NCBI RefSeq assembly: GCF_014650435.1 | Contig: NZ_BMUY01000004.1 | Coordinates: 372,001-436,000 of the forward strand | Source of the DNA: Streptomyces tendae | Lineage (GTDB): Bacteria; Actinomycetota; Actinomycetes; Streptomycetales; Streptomycetaceae | DNA length: 64,000 nt | Reading direction: 5' to 3' | Shown: in pieces, positions 17,253 to 26,232 of the stretch | Layout: every line of letters begins with the position of its first letter | How positions within the stretch are numbered: the stretch's first letter is position 1 | Notes under the pieces: generated by a model | Told to the model about the DNA's origin: nothing | Database searches by the model: none | The model's input: only the letters and a program-made list of their open reading frames with translations | Program-made: the position numbers and the translations under genes

Positions 17253-18377
17253 ATGAACGACGAGCGGCTGACCGTGGCGTGGACGGCCGACGAAACGGAC
17301 GGCCCGCCGGCGGAACCCGACCGGCCGGAAGCGCCGGAGTCCGCCCCCGGGCGCAAGCGCCGCGGGCCGGGGCCCTTCACCCTGCTGGTGCTGCCCGCCC
17401 TGGTGACCGTCACCGGTGTGGCCGCCTTCCTCGCGCTCGGCGGGCTGCCCGACCCGTGGCCCGACGACTCCGACGCCAAGCCGTCCACCGGGGTCGACGT
17501 CGACCCGTCGTACGTCCCGTGGCTGCGCAAGGCGGCCTCGGCCTGCACGGTCCTCGAGCCGTCCGTGCTCGCCGCGCAGATCGACCAGCTCTCGGGCTGG
17601 AGCGACGACTCGGACGCGCTCTCGGGCCAGAAGGGCATCGCCGCCTTCACCGACAGCGAGTGGCGGACCTGGGGCAAGGACGACGACGGCAACGGGCACG
17701 CCTCGCCCCGCGATCCGGCGGACGCCATCATGGCGCTGGGCCGCCGGGACTGTTCGCTGGCGAAGAAGGTGACCGAGCTGCGCACCGAGGGCAGGGTCAA
17801 CGGCGACCTCGTGGAGCTGACCCTCGCCGCGTACGCCACCGGACCGGACGCCGTGACCGAGGCGGGTCGCGTTCCGGCGGAGGCGGAGACGTACCTCGAC
17901 GAGGTCCAGGCTCTGCTGCCGCGTTACAAGGCACTCGACCGGGAGGACTCCGGCGGCGCGGGCGGCCCCGCCGGCGCCCTGCTGACCGCGCCGGTGACGC
18001 CGCTCACCGTCACCTCGCCCTACGGTTCGCGCGAGCACCCGCTGACCGGGGTGACCAAGCTGCACACCGGCGTGGACTTCGCCGCCCCGCAGGGCGCGCA
18101 GGTCGTGGCGGCACGGCGGGGCCGCGTCGTGTTCGCCGCGCTCACCAGCGCGTACGGCAACCGCATCGTGATCGACCACGGGACCATCCAGGGCAAGCGG
18201 GTCGAGACGACCTACAGCCACCTCTCCGCCCTGGACGTGGCCGTGGGCCGGACGGTGGAGGCCGGGACGCCGATCGGACGGGTCGGCTCCACCGGTCTGT
18301 CCACCGGCCCCCATCTGCATTTCGAGGTCATTCTCGACGGGTACTACACCGATCCGGGCCCCTGGCTGACCACGTAG
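17253..18377 (+). CDS. Membrane-anchored M23 family peptidoglycan endopeptidase
   Basis: The 374-residue protein has an acidic cytoplasmic head, one transmembrane helix at about residues 48-68 (FTLLVLPALVTVTGVAAFLAL), a helical middle domain and a C-terminal LytM/M23 domain. The zinc-site motifs HTGVDF and GPHLHFEV are intact, so it should be active on peptidoglycan peptides outside the membrane. The middle region (about 85-220; LEPSVLAAQIDQLSGW, PADAIMALGRRDC) resembles a lytic transglycosylase fold. The usual catalytic Glu is not evident there, so it may be a substrate-binding remnant. The gene stands alone with its own likely promoter. Confidence 0.87.
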   Translation: MNDERLTVAWTADETDGPPAEPDRPEAPESAPGRKRRGPGPFTLLVLPALVTVTGVAAFLALGGLPDPWPDDSDAKPSTGVDVDPSYVPWLRKAASACTVLEPSVLAAQIDQLSGWSDDSDALSGQKGIAAFTDSEWRTWGKDDDGNGHASPRDPADAIMALGRRDCSLAKKVTELRTEGRVNGDLVELTLAAYATGPDAVTEAGRVPAEAETYLDEVQALLPRYKALDREDSGGAGGPAGALLTAPVTPLTVTSPYGSREHPLTGVTKLHTGVDFAAPQGAQVVAARRGRVVFAALTSAYGNRIVIDHGTIQGKRVETTYSHLSALDVAVGRTVEAGTPIGRVGSTGLSTGPHLHFEVILDGYYTDPGPWLTT

Positions 18378-18413
18378 GGGTTTGATCCGGCGGATCGTGT
18401 CGAAGACCTCAAC

Positions 18414-19946
18414 ATGACCCAGTCGAAGCGCGAGACAGAGCGGAAGTACGAGCCGCCCTCCGGCGGCGTCGCCGGGCTGCCGGACCTCACCGGCGTCGGT
18501 CCGGTCGCCTCGGTCACCACGGCCGGGCCCGAGGAACTCGACGCGGTGTACCACGACACCGGGGACCTGCGGCTCGCCGGGGCCTCGGTGACGCTGCGCC
18601 GCCGTACGGGCGGTCCCGACGCCGGCTGGCACCTGAAACTGCCGATCGGCGGGGACACCCGGGAGGAGGTGCGGGCTCCGCTGTCGGACGACGTGCCCGA
18701 GGCGCTGCGCGAACTGGTGCTGTCCCGCACGCGCGGCGCCCCGCTGCGTCCGGTGGTGCGGATCCGGTCCACCCGGGCCGTGCGGCAACTGCGGGACGCC
18801 GGGGGCTCGGTGCTGGCCGAGCTGAGCCTCGACGAGGTGCGCGCGGACGCGACGGCGTCGGGCGGCGGCCGCGCCGAGTGGGGCGAGCTGGAGGTCGAAC
18901 TCGCCGACGGTGTCGGCCCCGCACTGCTGGACGTGGTGGAGAAGAAGCTGCGCAAGAAGGGGATCGTCCGCTCCGACAGCCCGTCCAAGCTCGCCCGGGC
19001 GCTGCGCGACACCGGCCTGGGCGGGCCGGTCGTGCGGCGGCCGTCCGCCGGGGTGGTCGCCGGGTCCGCCGGTTCGTATGTGCTCGCCTACCTGCGCGAA
19101 CAGGTGGGCACCCTGGTGGCCCTGGATCCCGCCGTCCGCCGTGAGCTGCCCGACGCGGTGCACCAGATGCGGGTCGCGTGCCGCCGGCTGCGCGGTTGCC
19201 TGCGCTCCTACCGGTCGGTGCTGGACCGGCGGGTCACCGATCCGGTGCGCGCGGAACTGAGGTGGCTGGCGGGTGAGCTGGGGACCGCGCGGGACCAGGA
19301 GGTGCTGCGGGAACGCGTCGACGCCGGGCTGGACGGGCTCCCCGGCGACCTGGTGCTCGGTCCCGTCGCCGCCCGGCTGCGGGCGTGGGAGGTGTCCCGG
19401 GGCGTGGACGTGCGCTCCCGGACGCGTCAGGCCCTGGACGCCCCGCGCTACCTGCGCCTCCTGGACGCGCTGGACGCGCTGGTCGGCGGCCCGCCCCTGC
19501 GCGCCAAGGCCGCCGGGAAGCCGGCCCGGACGATGGCCCGGGCGGTCCTGAAGGAGTACGGCCGCCTCGCCGGGCGCATGGAGCGGGCGCTCGCGCTTCC
19601 GGCCGGCCGGAACCGGGAGACGGAGCTGCACGAGGCGCGCAAGGCGGCCAAGAAGCTCCGCTACGCGGCCGAGGTCGCACGTCCGGCGCTCGGCAAGCCC
19701 GTCGCCCGGCTCGGCGACCACGCCAAGGCGGTGCAGCAGTTGCTGGGCGAGCACCAGGACGCCGTGGTCGCCCAGGCCACCCTGCGGGAGCTGGCGGTGG
19801 CCGCCCACGGTGCGGGCGAGTCGGCGTTCACGTGGGGGGTGCTGCACGGCCGGGAACGGGCGGTCGCCGAAGCCCGGCAGCAGGCGCTGCCCGGGGTGTG
19901 GCGGTCGGCGTCGGATCCCGCGCTGCGTGCCCCGCTCGCCCACTGA
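18414..19946 (+). CDS. CYTH-CHAD domain protein (putative inorganic polyphosphate/triphosphate enzyme)
   Basis: This 510-residue soluble protein has an N-terminal CYTH (triphosphate tunnel) domain at about 5-200, with the ETERKYE signature and alternating acidic and basic strands (SVTLRRRTGG, WHLKLPIG). A helical CHAD domain follows (about 222-500) with conserved His and Arg residues (VHQMRVACRRLRGCLRSY, LHEARKAAKKLRYAAEV). CYTH enzymes hydrolyse inorganic triphosphate or related substrates with Mg2+, and CHAD binds polyphosphate. The fusion is common in actinobacteria and is thought to act in polyphosphate metabolism. It starts 36 bases after the M23 gene. No clear ribosome site is visible, so expression may be low or leader-dependent. 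Confidence 0.9.
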   Translation: MTQSKRETERKYEPPSGGVAGLPDLTGVGPVASVTTAGPEELDAVYHDTGDLRLAGASVTLRRRTGGPDAGWHLKLPIGGDTREEVRAPLSDDVPEALRELVLSRTRGAPLRPVVRIRSTRAVRQLRDAGGSVLAELSLDEVRADATASGGGRAEWGELEVELADGVGPALLDVVEKKLRKKGIVRSDSPSKLARALRDTGLGGPVVRRPSAGVVAGSAGSYVLAYLREQVGTLVALDPAVRRELPDAVHQMRVACRRLRGCLRSYRSVLDRRVTDPVRAELRWLAGELGTARDQEVLRERVDAGLDGLPGDLVLGPVAARLRAWEVSRGVDVRSRTRQALDAPRYLRLLDALDALVGGPPLRAKAAGKPARTMARAVLKEYGRLAGRMERALALPAGRNRETELHEARKAAKKLRYAAEVARPALGKPVARLGDHAKAVQQLLGEHQDAVVAQATLRELAVAAHGAGESAFTWGVLHGRERAVAEARQQALPGVWRSASDPALRAPLAH

Positions 19947-19971
19947 ACGACGACAAGTCTTGCGCCGAGTC

Positions 19972-20000
19972 TTGCCGGATCAATGACTCACCACTTAAAT
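19972..20000 (+). promoter_or_regulatory. Putative promoter of the F5/8C beta-helix gene
   Basis: TTGCCG (19972-19977) and TTAAAT (19995-20000) are separated by 17 bases, in a local AT-rich dip within the 151-base gap. The gap carries a leader of about 90 bases with a C-rich, repetitive GGCCGGTCCTGTCC section. Confidence 0.45.
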
Positions 20001-20097
20001 CACACCTTGAACTAAGCCGCTGCGTCCTGCGGTTGGCCGGTCCTGTCCCCGACGGCCGGCCCGTCCTGTCCTGTCCGCATCCTCAGAAAGCACCCGT

Positions 20098-22644
20098 ATG
20101 CGACTCAGATCCTTGGGTGTCGCGCTCGTCGCCACGGCGGCGCTCGTCACCCTCCCCGCTCCGATGACGGCCACCGCGGCCGACACACCCCTCTCCCAGG
20201 GCCGGACGGCCACGTCGTCCTCGGCCGAGAACACCGGAACGCCGTCGCAGAACGCCGTCGACGGCGACACGGCCACCCGGTGGTCGTCCGCCGCGAGCGA
20301 CGACCAGTGGCTCCAGGTCGACCTCGGCGCCACCGCCTCCGTCACCCGGGTCGTGCTCGACTGGGAGGCGGCCTACGGCAAGGACTACAAGATCCAGCTC
20401 TCCCAGGACGGGAGCACCTGGACCGACGCCAAGACGGTCACCGGCGGCGACGGCGGCACCGACACGCTGGACGTCTCGGGCCAGGGCCGCTATGTCCGTA
20501 TGCAGGGCGTCCACCGGGCCACCCCCTGGGGCTACTCCCTGTGGGAGTTCCAGGTCTTCGGCACCACCGGCGGCACCGCGCCGGGCGGTTCCTGCGGCAC
20601 CGCCAACGCCGCGCAGGGCAGGCCCGCCTCCGCCTCCTCCGTCGAGAACGCCGGGACACCGGCCGCCGCGGCCTTCGACGGCGACGCCGGCACCCGCTGG
20701 TCCAGCCAGGCCGCCGACCCGCAGTGGGTGCGGGTCGACCTGGGCACCGTGCAGGACCTGTGCAAGGTGGACCTGAACTGGGAGGCCGCCTACGCCAAGG
20801 ACTTCCGCATCGAGGCGTCCTCGGACGGGCAGAACTGGCAGACGCTGAAGAGCGTCACGGGCGCCACCGGGGGCAAGTCCTCCTACGACGTGAGCGGTTC
20901 GGGCCGCTACGTCCGCGTCCACGGCACGGCCCGCGCCACCGGCTACGGCTACTCGCTGTGGGAGGTCGCCGTGCACACCGGCACCACCAGCACTCCCCCG
21001 GTCGAGGGCGGCGGCGACCTGGGGCCGAACGTCATCGTCGTGGATCCCTCCACGCCGAACCTCCAGCAGAGGTTCGACCAGGTCTTCGCCCAGCAGGAGT
21101 CCAACCAGTTCGGCAGCGGGCGCTACCAGTTCCTGCTGAAGCCGGGCACCTACAACGGGATCAACGCCCAACTGGGCTTCTACACCTCCATCTCCGGTCT
21201 GGGCCTCAACCCGGACGACACGCAGATCAACGGTGACATCACCGTGGACGCGGGCTGGTTCAACGGCAACGCCACGCAGAACTTCTGGCGTTCGGCCGAG
21301 AACCTCGCCATCACGCCGTCCAACGGCACCGACCGCTGGGCCGTCGCCCAGGCCGCTCCGTTCCGGCGCATCCACGTCAAGGGCGGTCTCAACCTCGCCC
21401 CCAACGGCTACGGCTGGGCCTCCGGCGGCTACATCGCCGACTCGAAGATCGACGGCACGGTCGGACCGTACTCGCAGCAGCAGTGGTACACCCGGGACAG
21501 CTCGGTCGGCGGCTGGACCAACGGCGTCTGGAACATGACGTTCACGGGCGTCGAGGGCGCTCCCGGCAGCAACTTCGAGACCGGCCCGTACACCACGCTC
21601 GACACCACGCCGATCTCGCGCGAGAAGCCGTTCCTCTACCTGGACGGCAACGAGTACAGGGTGCGGGTCCCCGCCAAGCGCACCAACGCGCGCGGTGTCT
21701 CCTGGCCGGCCAACGCCGGTGGCACCTCGCTGCCGCTCAGCCAGTTCTACGTCGTCAAGCCCGGCGCGACGGCGGCGACCATCAACGCCGCGCTCGACCA
21801 GGGCCTCAACCTGCTGTTCACGCCGGGTGTTTACCACATCGACCAGACCATCGAGGTCGATCGCGCCAACACCGTCGTGCTCGGCCTCGGTCTGGCCACG
21901 ATCATTCCGGACGGCGGCGTCGACGCCATGCACGTGGCCGACGTCGACGGGGTGCGGCTCGCGGGCTTCCTCATCGACGCGGGGCCGGTGAACTCCGACA
22001 CGCTGCTGCGGATCGGGACGCCGGGCGGCAACGCCGACCACTCCGCGAACCCCACCACCATGCAGGACGTGTTCATCCGCGTCGGCGGCGCGGGACCCGG
22101 CAGGGCCACCGACTCCGTCGTGGTCGAGAGCGACGACGTGCTGATCGACCACACCTGGATCTGGCGGGCCGACCACGGCGAGGGCGTCGGCTGGGAGACC
22201 AACCGCGCCGACTACGGCCTGCGGGTCAACGGGGACGACGTCCTCGCCACCGGCCTGTTCGTCGAGCACTTCAACAAGTACGACGTCTACTGGAGCGGCG
22301 AACGCGGGCGGACCATCTTCTTCCAGAACGAGAAGGCCTACGACGCCCCCAGCGAGGCCGCCATCACCCACGACGGCATCGTGGGCTACGCGGCCTACAA
22401 GGTCGCCGACTCGGTGAACGAGCACGAGGCTGTGGCGCTGGGCAGTTACTGCAACTACACGTCCGACCCGACGATCGTCCAGCACCACGGGTTCCAGGTG
22501 CCGGTCAAGCCGGGCGTCAGGATGCGCAACCTCCAGGTGATCTCGCTCGGCGGCATGGGCCAGTACCGCCATGTCGTCAACGACACCGGCGCGGCCACGT
22601 CGGGGACGGACACCGTGCCGTCCAAGGTCGTCCAGTTCCCTTGA
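20098..22644 (+). CDS. Secreted protein with two F5/8C (CBM32-like) domains and a beta-helix catalytic region
   Basis: The 848-residue product has a signal peptide (about 1-27). Two tandem discoidin-type carbohydrate-binding domains follow (about 33-155 and 165-297; both contain TRWSS, VDLG and an RYVR strand). The remainder is a long right-handed beta-helix region starting GPNVIVVDPSTPN. That region has two halves, each opening with a phrase of the type FLLKPGTYNG or LLFTPGVYHI, as in GH55- or GH87-type glycanases and other pectate-lyase-fold enzymes. It probably binds and cuts a plant or fungal wall polysaccharide, possibly an alpha- or beta-1,3-glucan. The exact family is uncertain, and database labels such as adenylyl cyclase for relatives would be misleading. 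Confidence 0.75.
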   Translation: MRLRSLGVALVATAALVTLPAPMTATAADTPLSQGRTATSSSAENTGTPSQNAVDGDTATRWSSAASDDQWLQVDLGATASVTRVVLDWEAAYGKDYKIQLSQDGSTWTDAKTVTGGDGGTDTLDVSGQGRYVRMQGVHRATPWGYSLWEFQVFGTTGGTAPGGSCGTANAAQGRPASASSVENAGTPAAAAFDGDAGTRWSSQAADPQWVRVDLGTVQDLCKVDLNWEAAYAKDFRIEASSDGQNWQTLKSVTGATGGKSSYDVSGSGRYVRVHGTARATGYGYSLWEVAVHTGTTSTPPVEGGGDLGPNVIVVDPSTPNLQQRFDQVFAQQESNQFGSGRYQFLLKPGTYNGINAQLGFYTSISGLGLNPDDTQINGDITVDAGWFNGNATQNFWRSAENLAITPSNGTDRWAVAQAAPFRRIHVKGGLNLAPNGYGWASGGYIADSKIDGTVGPYSQQQWYTRDSSVGGWTNGVWNMTFTGVEGAPGSNFETGPYTTLDTTPISREKPFLYLDGNEYRVRVPAKRTNARGVSWPANAGGTSLPLSQFYVVKPGATAATINAALDQGLNLLFTPGVYHIDQTIEVDRANTVVLGLGLATIIPDGGVDAMHVADVDGVRLAGFLIDAGPVNSDTLLRIGTPGGNADHSANPTTMQDVFIRVGGAGPGRATDSVVVESDDVLIDHTWIWRADHGEGVGWETNRADYGLRVNGDDVLATGLFVEHFNKYDVYWSGERGRTIFFQNEKAYDAPSEAAITHDGIVGYAAYKVADSVNEHEAVALGSYCNYTSDPTIVQHHGFQVPVKPGVRMRNLQVISLGGMGQYRHVVNDTGAATSGTDTVPSKVVQFP

Positions 22645-22649
22645 GGGAC

Positions 22650-22678
22650 GACGCGCCCCGCTCGGTGCGGGGCGCGTC
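22650..22678. terminator. Bidirectional terminator between the beta-helix gene and pyc
   Basis: A perfect 12-bp stem (GACGCGCCCCGC with GCGGGGCGCGTC) closes a five-base loop in the gap between two convergent genes. It would end transcription from both sides. Confidence 0.85.
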
Positions 22679-22711
22679 ACCCACCGGGTGAAGGAAGCCG
22701 GGCGCTCAGGT

Positions 22712-25700
22712 TCAGGCGAGTTCCACCAGGAGGTCGCCGCCCTCCACCTGCTGGATGCGGTTGATGGCGAGCCTGCTCACCGTGCCCGCCTTCGGGGCGG
22801 TGATGGACGCCTCCATCTTCATGGCCTCGATGGTGGCGACGGTCGCCCCGGCCTCCACCGCGTCGCCCTCGGCGACGGCGAGGGTCACCACGCCGGCGAA
22901 CGGCGCCGCGACATGGCGGGGGTTCGCCCGGTCGGCCTTCTCCGTCACCGGGACGTCGGAGGCCGCCGAGCGGTCGCGGACCTGGATCGGGCGGAGCTGT
23001 CCGTTCAGGGAGGACATCACGGTGCGCATGCCGCGCTCGTCGGCGTCGCCCACCGCCTGCAGCTCGATGAGCAGCCGGACACCGGGGTCGAGGTCGACCG
23101 TGTACTCCTTGCCGGGGCGCAGCCCGTAGAAGAAGTCCTTGCTGTCGAGGACGCTGGTGTCGCCGTACGAGGCACGGTGCGTGTCGAACTCGCGGGCCGG
23201 TCCCGGGAACAGCAGCCGGTTGAGCGTCGCCCGGCGGTCCTTGCCGAGGCCGTCGCGGTCGTCCTCGGACAGCTCGGCGAGCGGCTTGGCCCCGGCGCGG
23301 CCCCGTAGCGCCTTGCTGCGGAACGGCTCGGGCCAGCCGCCGGGCGGGGTGCCCAGCTCGCCGCGCAGGAAACCGACCACGGAGTCCGGGATGTCGAACC
23401 GGTCGGGGTCCTGCTCGAAGTCCGCCGGCGAGACACCGGCGCCCACCAGGTGCAGGGCCAGGTCGCCGACCACCTTGGAGGAGGGGGTGACCTTGACCAG
23501 GCGGCCCAGCATCCGGTCGGCGGCGGCGTACATGGCCTCGATGTCCTCGAAGCGGTCGCCGAGGCCGAGCGCGACGGCCTGGGTGCGCAGGTTGGAGAGC
23601 TGTCCGCCGGGGATCTCGTGGTGGTAGACCCGGCCGGTCGGGGACGCCAGGCCCGCCTCGAAGGGGGCGTAGACCTTGCGGACGCTCTCCCAGTACGGCT
23701 CCAGGTCGCCGACGGCCTGGAGGTCGAGGCCGGTGGGCCGCTCGGTGTGGTCGGTGGCCGCCACGATCGCCGACAGCGACGGCTGCGAGGTGGTCCCGGC
23801 CATGGACGCCACGGCTCCGTCGACGGCGTCCGCGCCCGCCTGGATCGCGGCCAGGTAGGTGGCGAGCTGGCCGCCGGTGGTGTCGTGGGTGTGCAGGTGC
23901 ACCGGCAGGTCGAACTCCCGGCGCAGCGCGGAGACCAGCGTCGCTGCGGCCGGGGCCCGCAGCAGCCCTGCCATGTCCTTGACGGCCAGCACGTGCGCGC
24001 CGGCGTTCACGATCTGCTCGGCGAGCCGCAGGTAGTAGTCGAGGGTGTAGAGCCGCTCGGAGGGGTCGGACAGGTCGGCGGTGTAGCACAGCGCGACCTC
24101 GGCGACGGCGGTGCCGGTCTGCCGTACGGCCTCGATGGCGGGCCGCATCTGCTCGACGTCGTTGAGGGCGTCGAAGATGCGGAAGACGTCGATGCCGGTG
24201 GCGGCCGCCTCCTGCACGAAGGCGTCGGTCACCTCGGTGGGGTACGGGGTGTAGCCCACGGTGTTGCGGCCGCGCAGCAGCATCTGGAGGCAGATGTTGG
24301 GCACCGCCTCGCGCAGCGCGGCCAGCCGCTCCCACGGGTCCTCGGCGAGGAAGCGCAGGGCGACGTCGTAGGTGGCGCCGCCCCAGCACTCCAGGGAAAG
24401 CAGCTGGGGCAGGGTGCGGGCGACGACGGGCGCCACGGCGAGCATGTCCTTGGTGCGCACCCGGGTGGCGAGCAGCGACTGGTGGGCGTCGCGGAAGGTG
24501 GTGTCGGTGACGCCGATGGTGGACGACTCGCGCAGTCGGCGGGCGAAGCCCTCGGGGCCCAGTTCCGCCAGCAACTGACGTGATCCGGCCGGGGGTTCAC
24601 CGGTCGGCACGGCAGGCAGCTTGGTCAGCGGGTCGATCAGCTCGGGGCGTTCGCCGTGCGGCTTGTTGACCGTGACGTCGGCGAGGTAGGTCAGCAGCTT
24701 GGTGCCGCGGTCGGCGGAGTGCCGGGCGGTGAGCAGGTGCGGGCGCCGCTCGATGAACGAGGTGGTGACCCGGCCGGCCTGGAAGTCGGGGTCGTCCAGG
24801 ACCGCCTGGAGGAAGGGGATGTTGGTGGCGACGCCGCGGATGCGGAACTCGGCGACCGCGCGCCGGGCCCGGTTGACCGCGGTGGTGAAGTCCCGTCCCC
24901 GGCAGGAGAGCTTGACCAGCATCGAGTCGAAGTGCGCGCTGATCTCCGTACCGGCGTGGGTGGTACCGCCGTCGAGCCGGATGCCGGAACCGCCGGGCGA
25001 GCGGTACGCGCTGATCTGCCCGGTGTCCGGGCGGAATCCGTTGGCCGGGTCCTCGGTGGTGATGCGGCACTGCAGGGCGGCGCCGCGCAGGGTGATGTTC
25101 TCCTGGGCGAGCCCGAGGTCGGCCAGCGTCTCACCGGCGGCGATGCGCAGCTGGGACTGGACGAGGTCGACGTCGGTGACCTCCTCGGTGACCGTGTGCT
25201 CGACCTGGATGCGCGGGTTCATCTCGATGAAGACGTGGTTGCCGTCGCGGTCGACGAGGAACTCCACGGTGCCCGCGTTGCGGTAGCCGATCTGCCGGGC
25301 GAAGTTCACGGCGTCGGCGCAGATCCGCTCCCGCAGGGCCGGGTCGAGGTTGGGCGCGGGCGCCAGCTCGATCACCTTCTGGTGGCGGCGCTGCACCGAG
25401 CAGTCCCGCTCGAAAAGGTGGATGACGTCGCCCTCGCCGTCGGCGAGGATCTGCACCTCGATGTGGCGGGGTTCGACGACCGCCTTCTCCAGGAAGACGG
25501 TCGAGTCGCCGAAGGCGGAGGCGGCCTCGCGGGAGGCGGCCTCGATGGCCTCGCGCAGCTGGGCGGGCTCCTCGACCCGGCGCATGCCGCGCCCGCCGCC
25601 GCCCGCGACCGCCTTGACGAACACGGGGAAGCCGACGTCGTCGGCGGCGCGCACGAGTTCGTCGACGTCGGTGGAGGGCGCGGAGGAGCCGAGCACCGGT

Positions 25701-26086
25701 ACGCCGGCCTCGCGGGCGGCGGCCACGGCACGGGCCTTGTTGCCGGTCAGTTCGAGGATCTGGGCGCTGGGTCCGACGAAGGTGATCCCGGCCTCCTCGC
25801 AGGCGCGGGCCAGTTCGGGGTTCTCGGACAGGAACCCGTAGCCCGGGTAGACGGCGTCGGCGCCCGCACGGCTGGCTGCCCGGACGATCTCGTCCACGGA
25901 GAGGTACGCGCGCACCGGATGCCCCGGCTCCCCGATCTCGTAGGCCTCGTCGGCCTTGAGCCGGTGCAGCGAGTTGCGGTCCTCGTGCGGGAAGACGGCG
26001 ACGGTGCGCGCGCCGAGCTCGTAGCCCGCACGGAATGCACGGATCGCGATCTCACCGCGGTTGGCGACCAGCACCTTGCGGAACAT
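22712..26086 (-). CDS. pyc: Pyruvate carboxylase
   Basis: This 1124-residue biotin enzyme makes oxaloacetate from pyruvate, bicarbonate and ATP. Its domains are a biotin carboxylase (about 1-450; VLVANRGEIAIR, then the glycine-rich loop VAGGGGRGMRRV and EMNPRIQVEHTVTEE), a carboxyltransferase TIM barrel (about 530-830; TTFRDAHQSLLATRVRT, KDMAGLL) and a C-terminal biotinyl domain (about 1050-1124; EAMKMEASI with the biotin lysine). The length is normal. Start 26086 is preferred because the conserved sequence begins at FRKVLVANRG and AAGGGAT precedes it; an upstream in-frame ATG at 26179 only adds unrelated residues. It provides anaplerosis for the sugar pathways nearby and is not in an obvious operon. 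Confidence 0.97.
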   Translation of the reverse strand: MFRKVLVANRGEIAIRAFRAGYELGARTVAVFPHEDRNSLHRLKADEAYEIGEPGHPVRAYLSVDEIVRAASRAGADAVYPGYGFLSENPELARACEEAGITFVGPSAQILELTGNKARAVAAAREAGVPVLGSSAPSTDVDELVRAADDVGFPVFVKAVAGGGGRGMRRVEEPAQLREAIEAASREAASAFGDSTVFLEKAVVEPRHIEVQILADGEGDVIHLFERDCSVQRRHQKVIELAPAPNLDPALRERICADAVNFARQIGYRNAGTVEFLVDRDGNHVFIEMNPRIQVEHTVTEEVTDVDLVQSQLRIAAGETLADLGLAQENITLRGAALQCRITTEDPANGFRPDTGQISAYRSPGGSGIRLDGGTTHAGTEISAHFDSMLVKLSCRGRDFTTAVNRARRAVAEFRIRGVATNIPFLQAVLDDPDFQAGRVTTSFIERRPHLLTARHSADRGTKLLTYLADVTVNKPHGERPELIDPLTKLPAVPTGEPPAGSRQLLAELGPEGFARRLRESSTIGVTDTTFRDAHQSLLATRVRTKDMLAVAPVVARTLPQLLSLECWGGATYDVALRFLAEDPWERLAALREAVPNICLQMLLRGRNTVGYTPYPTEVTDAFVQEAAATGIDVFRIFDALNDVEQMRPAIEAVRQTGTAVAEVALCYTADLSDPSERLYTLDYYLRLAEQIVNAGAHVLAVKDMAGLLRAPAAATLVSALRREFDLPVHLHTHDTTGGQLATYLAAIQAGADAVDGAVASMAGTTSQPSLSAIVAATDHTERPTGLDLQAVGDLEPYWESVRKVYAPFEAGLASPTGRVYHHEIPGGQLSNLRTQAVALGLGDRFEDIEAMYAAADRMLGRLVKVTPSSKVVGDLALHLVGAGVSPADFEQDPDRFDIPDSVVGFLRGELGTPPGGWPEPFRSKALRGRAGAKPLAELSEDDRDGLGKDRRATLNRLLFPGPAREFDTHRASYGDTSVLDSKDFFYGLRPGKEYTVDLDPGVRLLIELQAVGDADERGMRTVMSSLNGQLRPIQVRDRSAASDVPVTEKADRANPRHVAAPFAGVVTLAVAEGDAVEAGATVATIEAMKMEASITAPKAGTVSRLAINRIQQVEGGDLLVELA

Positions 26087-26176
26087 TCTTGATCCCTTCA
26101 GCCTGCCGGGTGACGAGACCATGGTGTCGGCGCCGCCCTCGGTACGCCATGTGAGCCGGGCCACTCCCGGCTCCTT

Positions 26177-26209
26177 CATGAAGCTGCGCCGTCCATGAAG
26201 CTGCGCCGT
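26177..26209. repeat. Two copies of a 16-base direct repeat upstream of pyc
   Basis: CATGAAGCTGCGCCGT occurs at 26177-26192 and 26194-26209, a 17-base period, in the 146-base gap between the acyltransferase stop and pyc. It looks like a recent tandem duplication. A role as a paired operator for pyc is possible but unsupported. Confidence 0.6.
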
Positions 26210-26232
26210 GGCCGTCGGGTCAAGGGCCCGCG

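Noticed and set aside
16923..19943. A very long open frame antisense to the phosphatase, M23 and CYTH-CHAD genes
   Set aside because: Its translation is low-complexity and Arg/Gly/Pro-rich with no domain, while the opposite strand encodes clear families. It is a by-product of GC-rich codon use.
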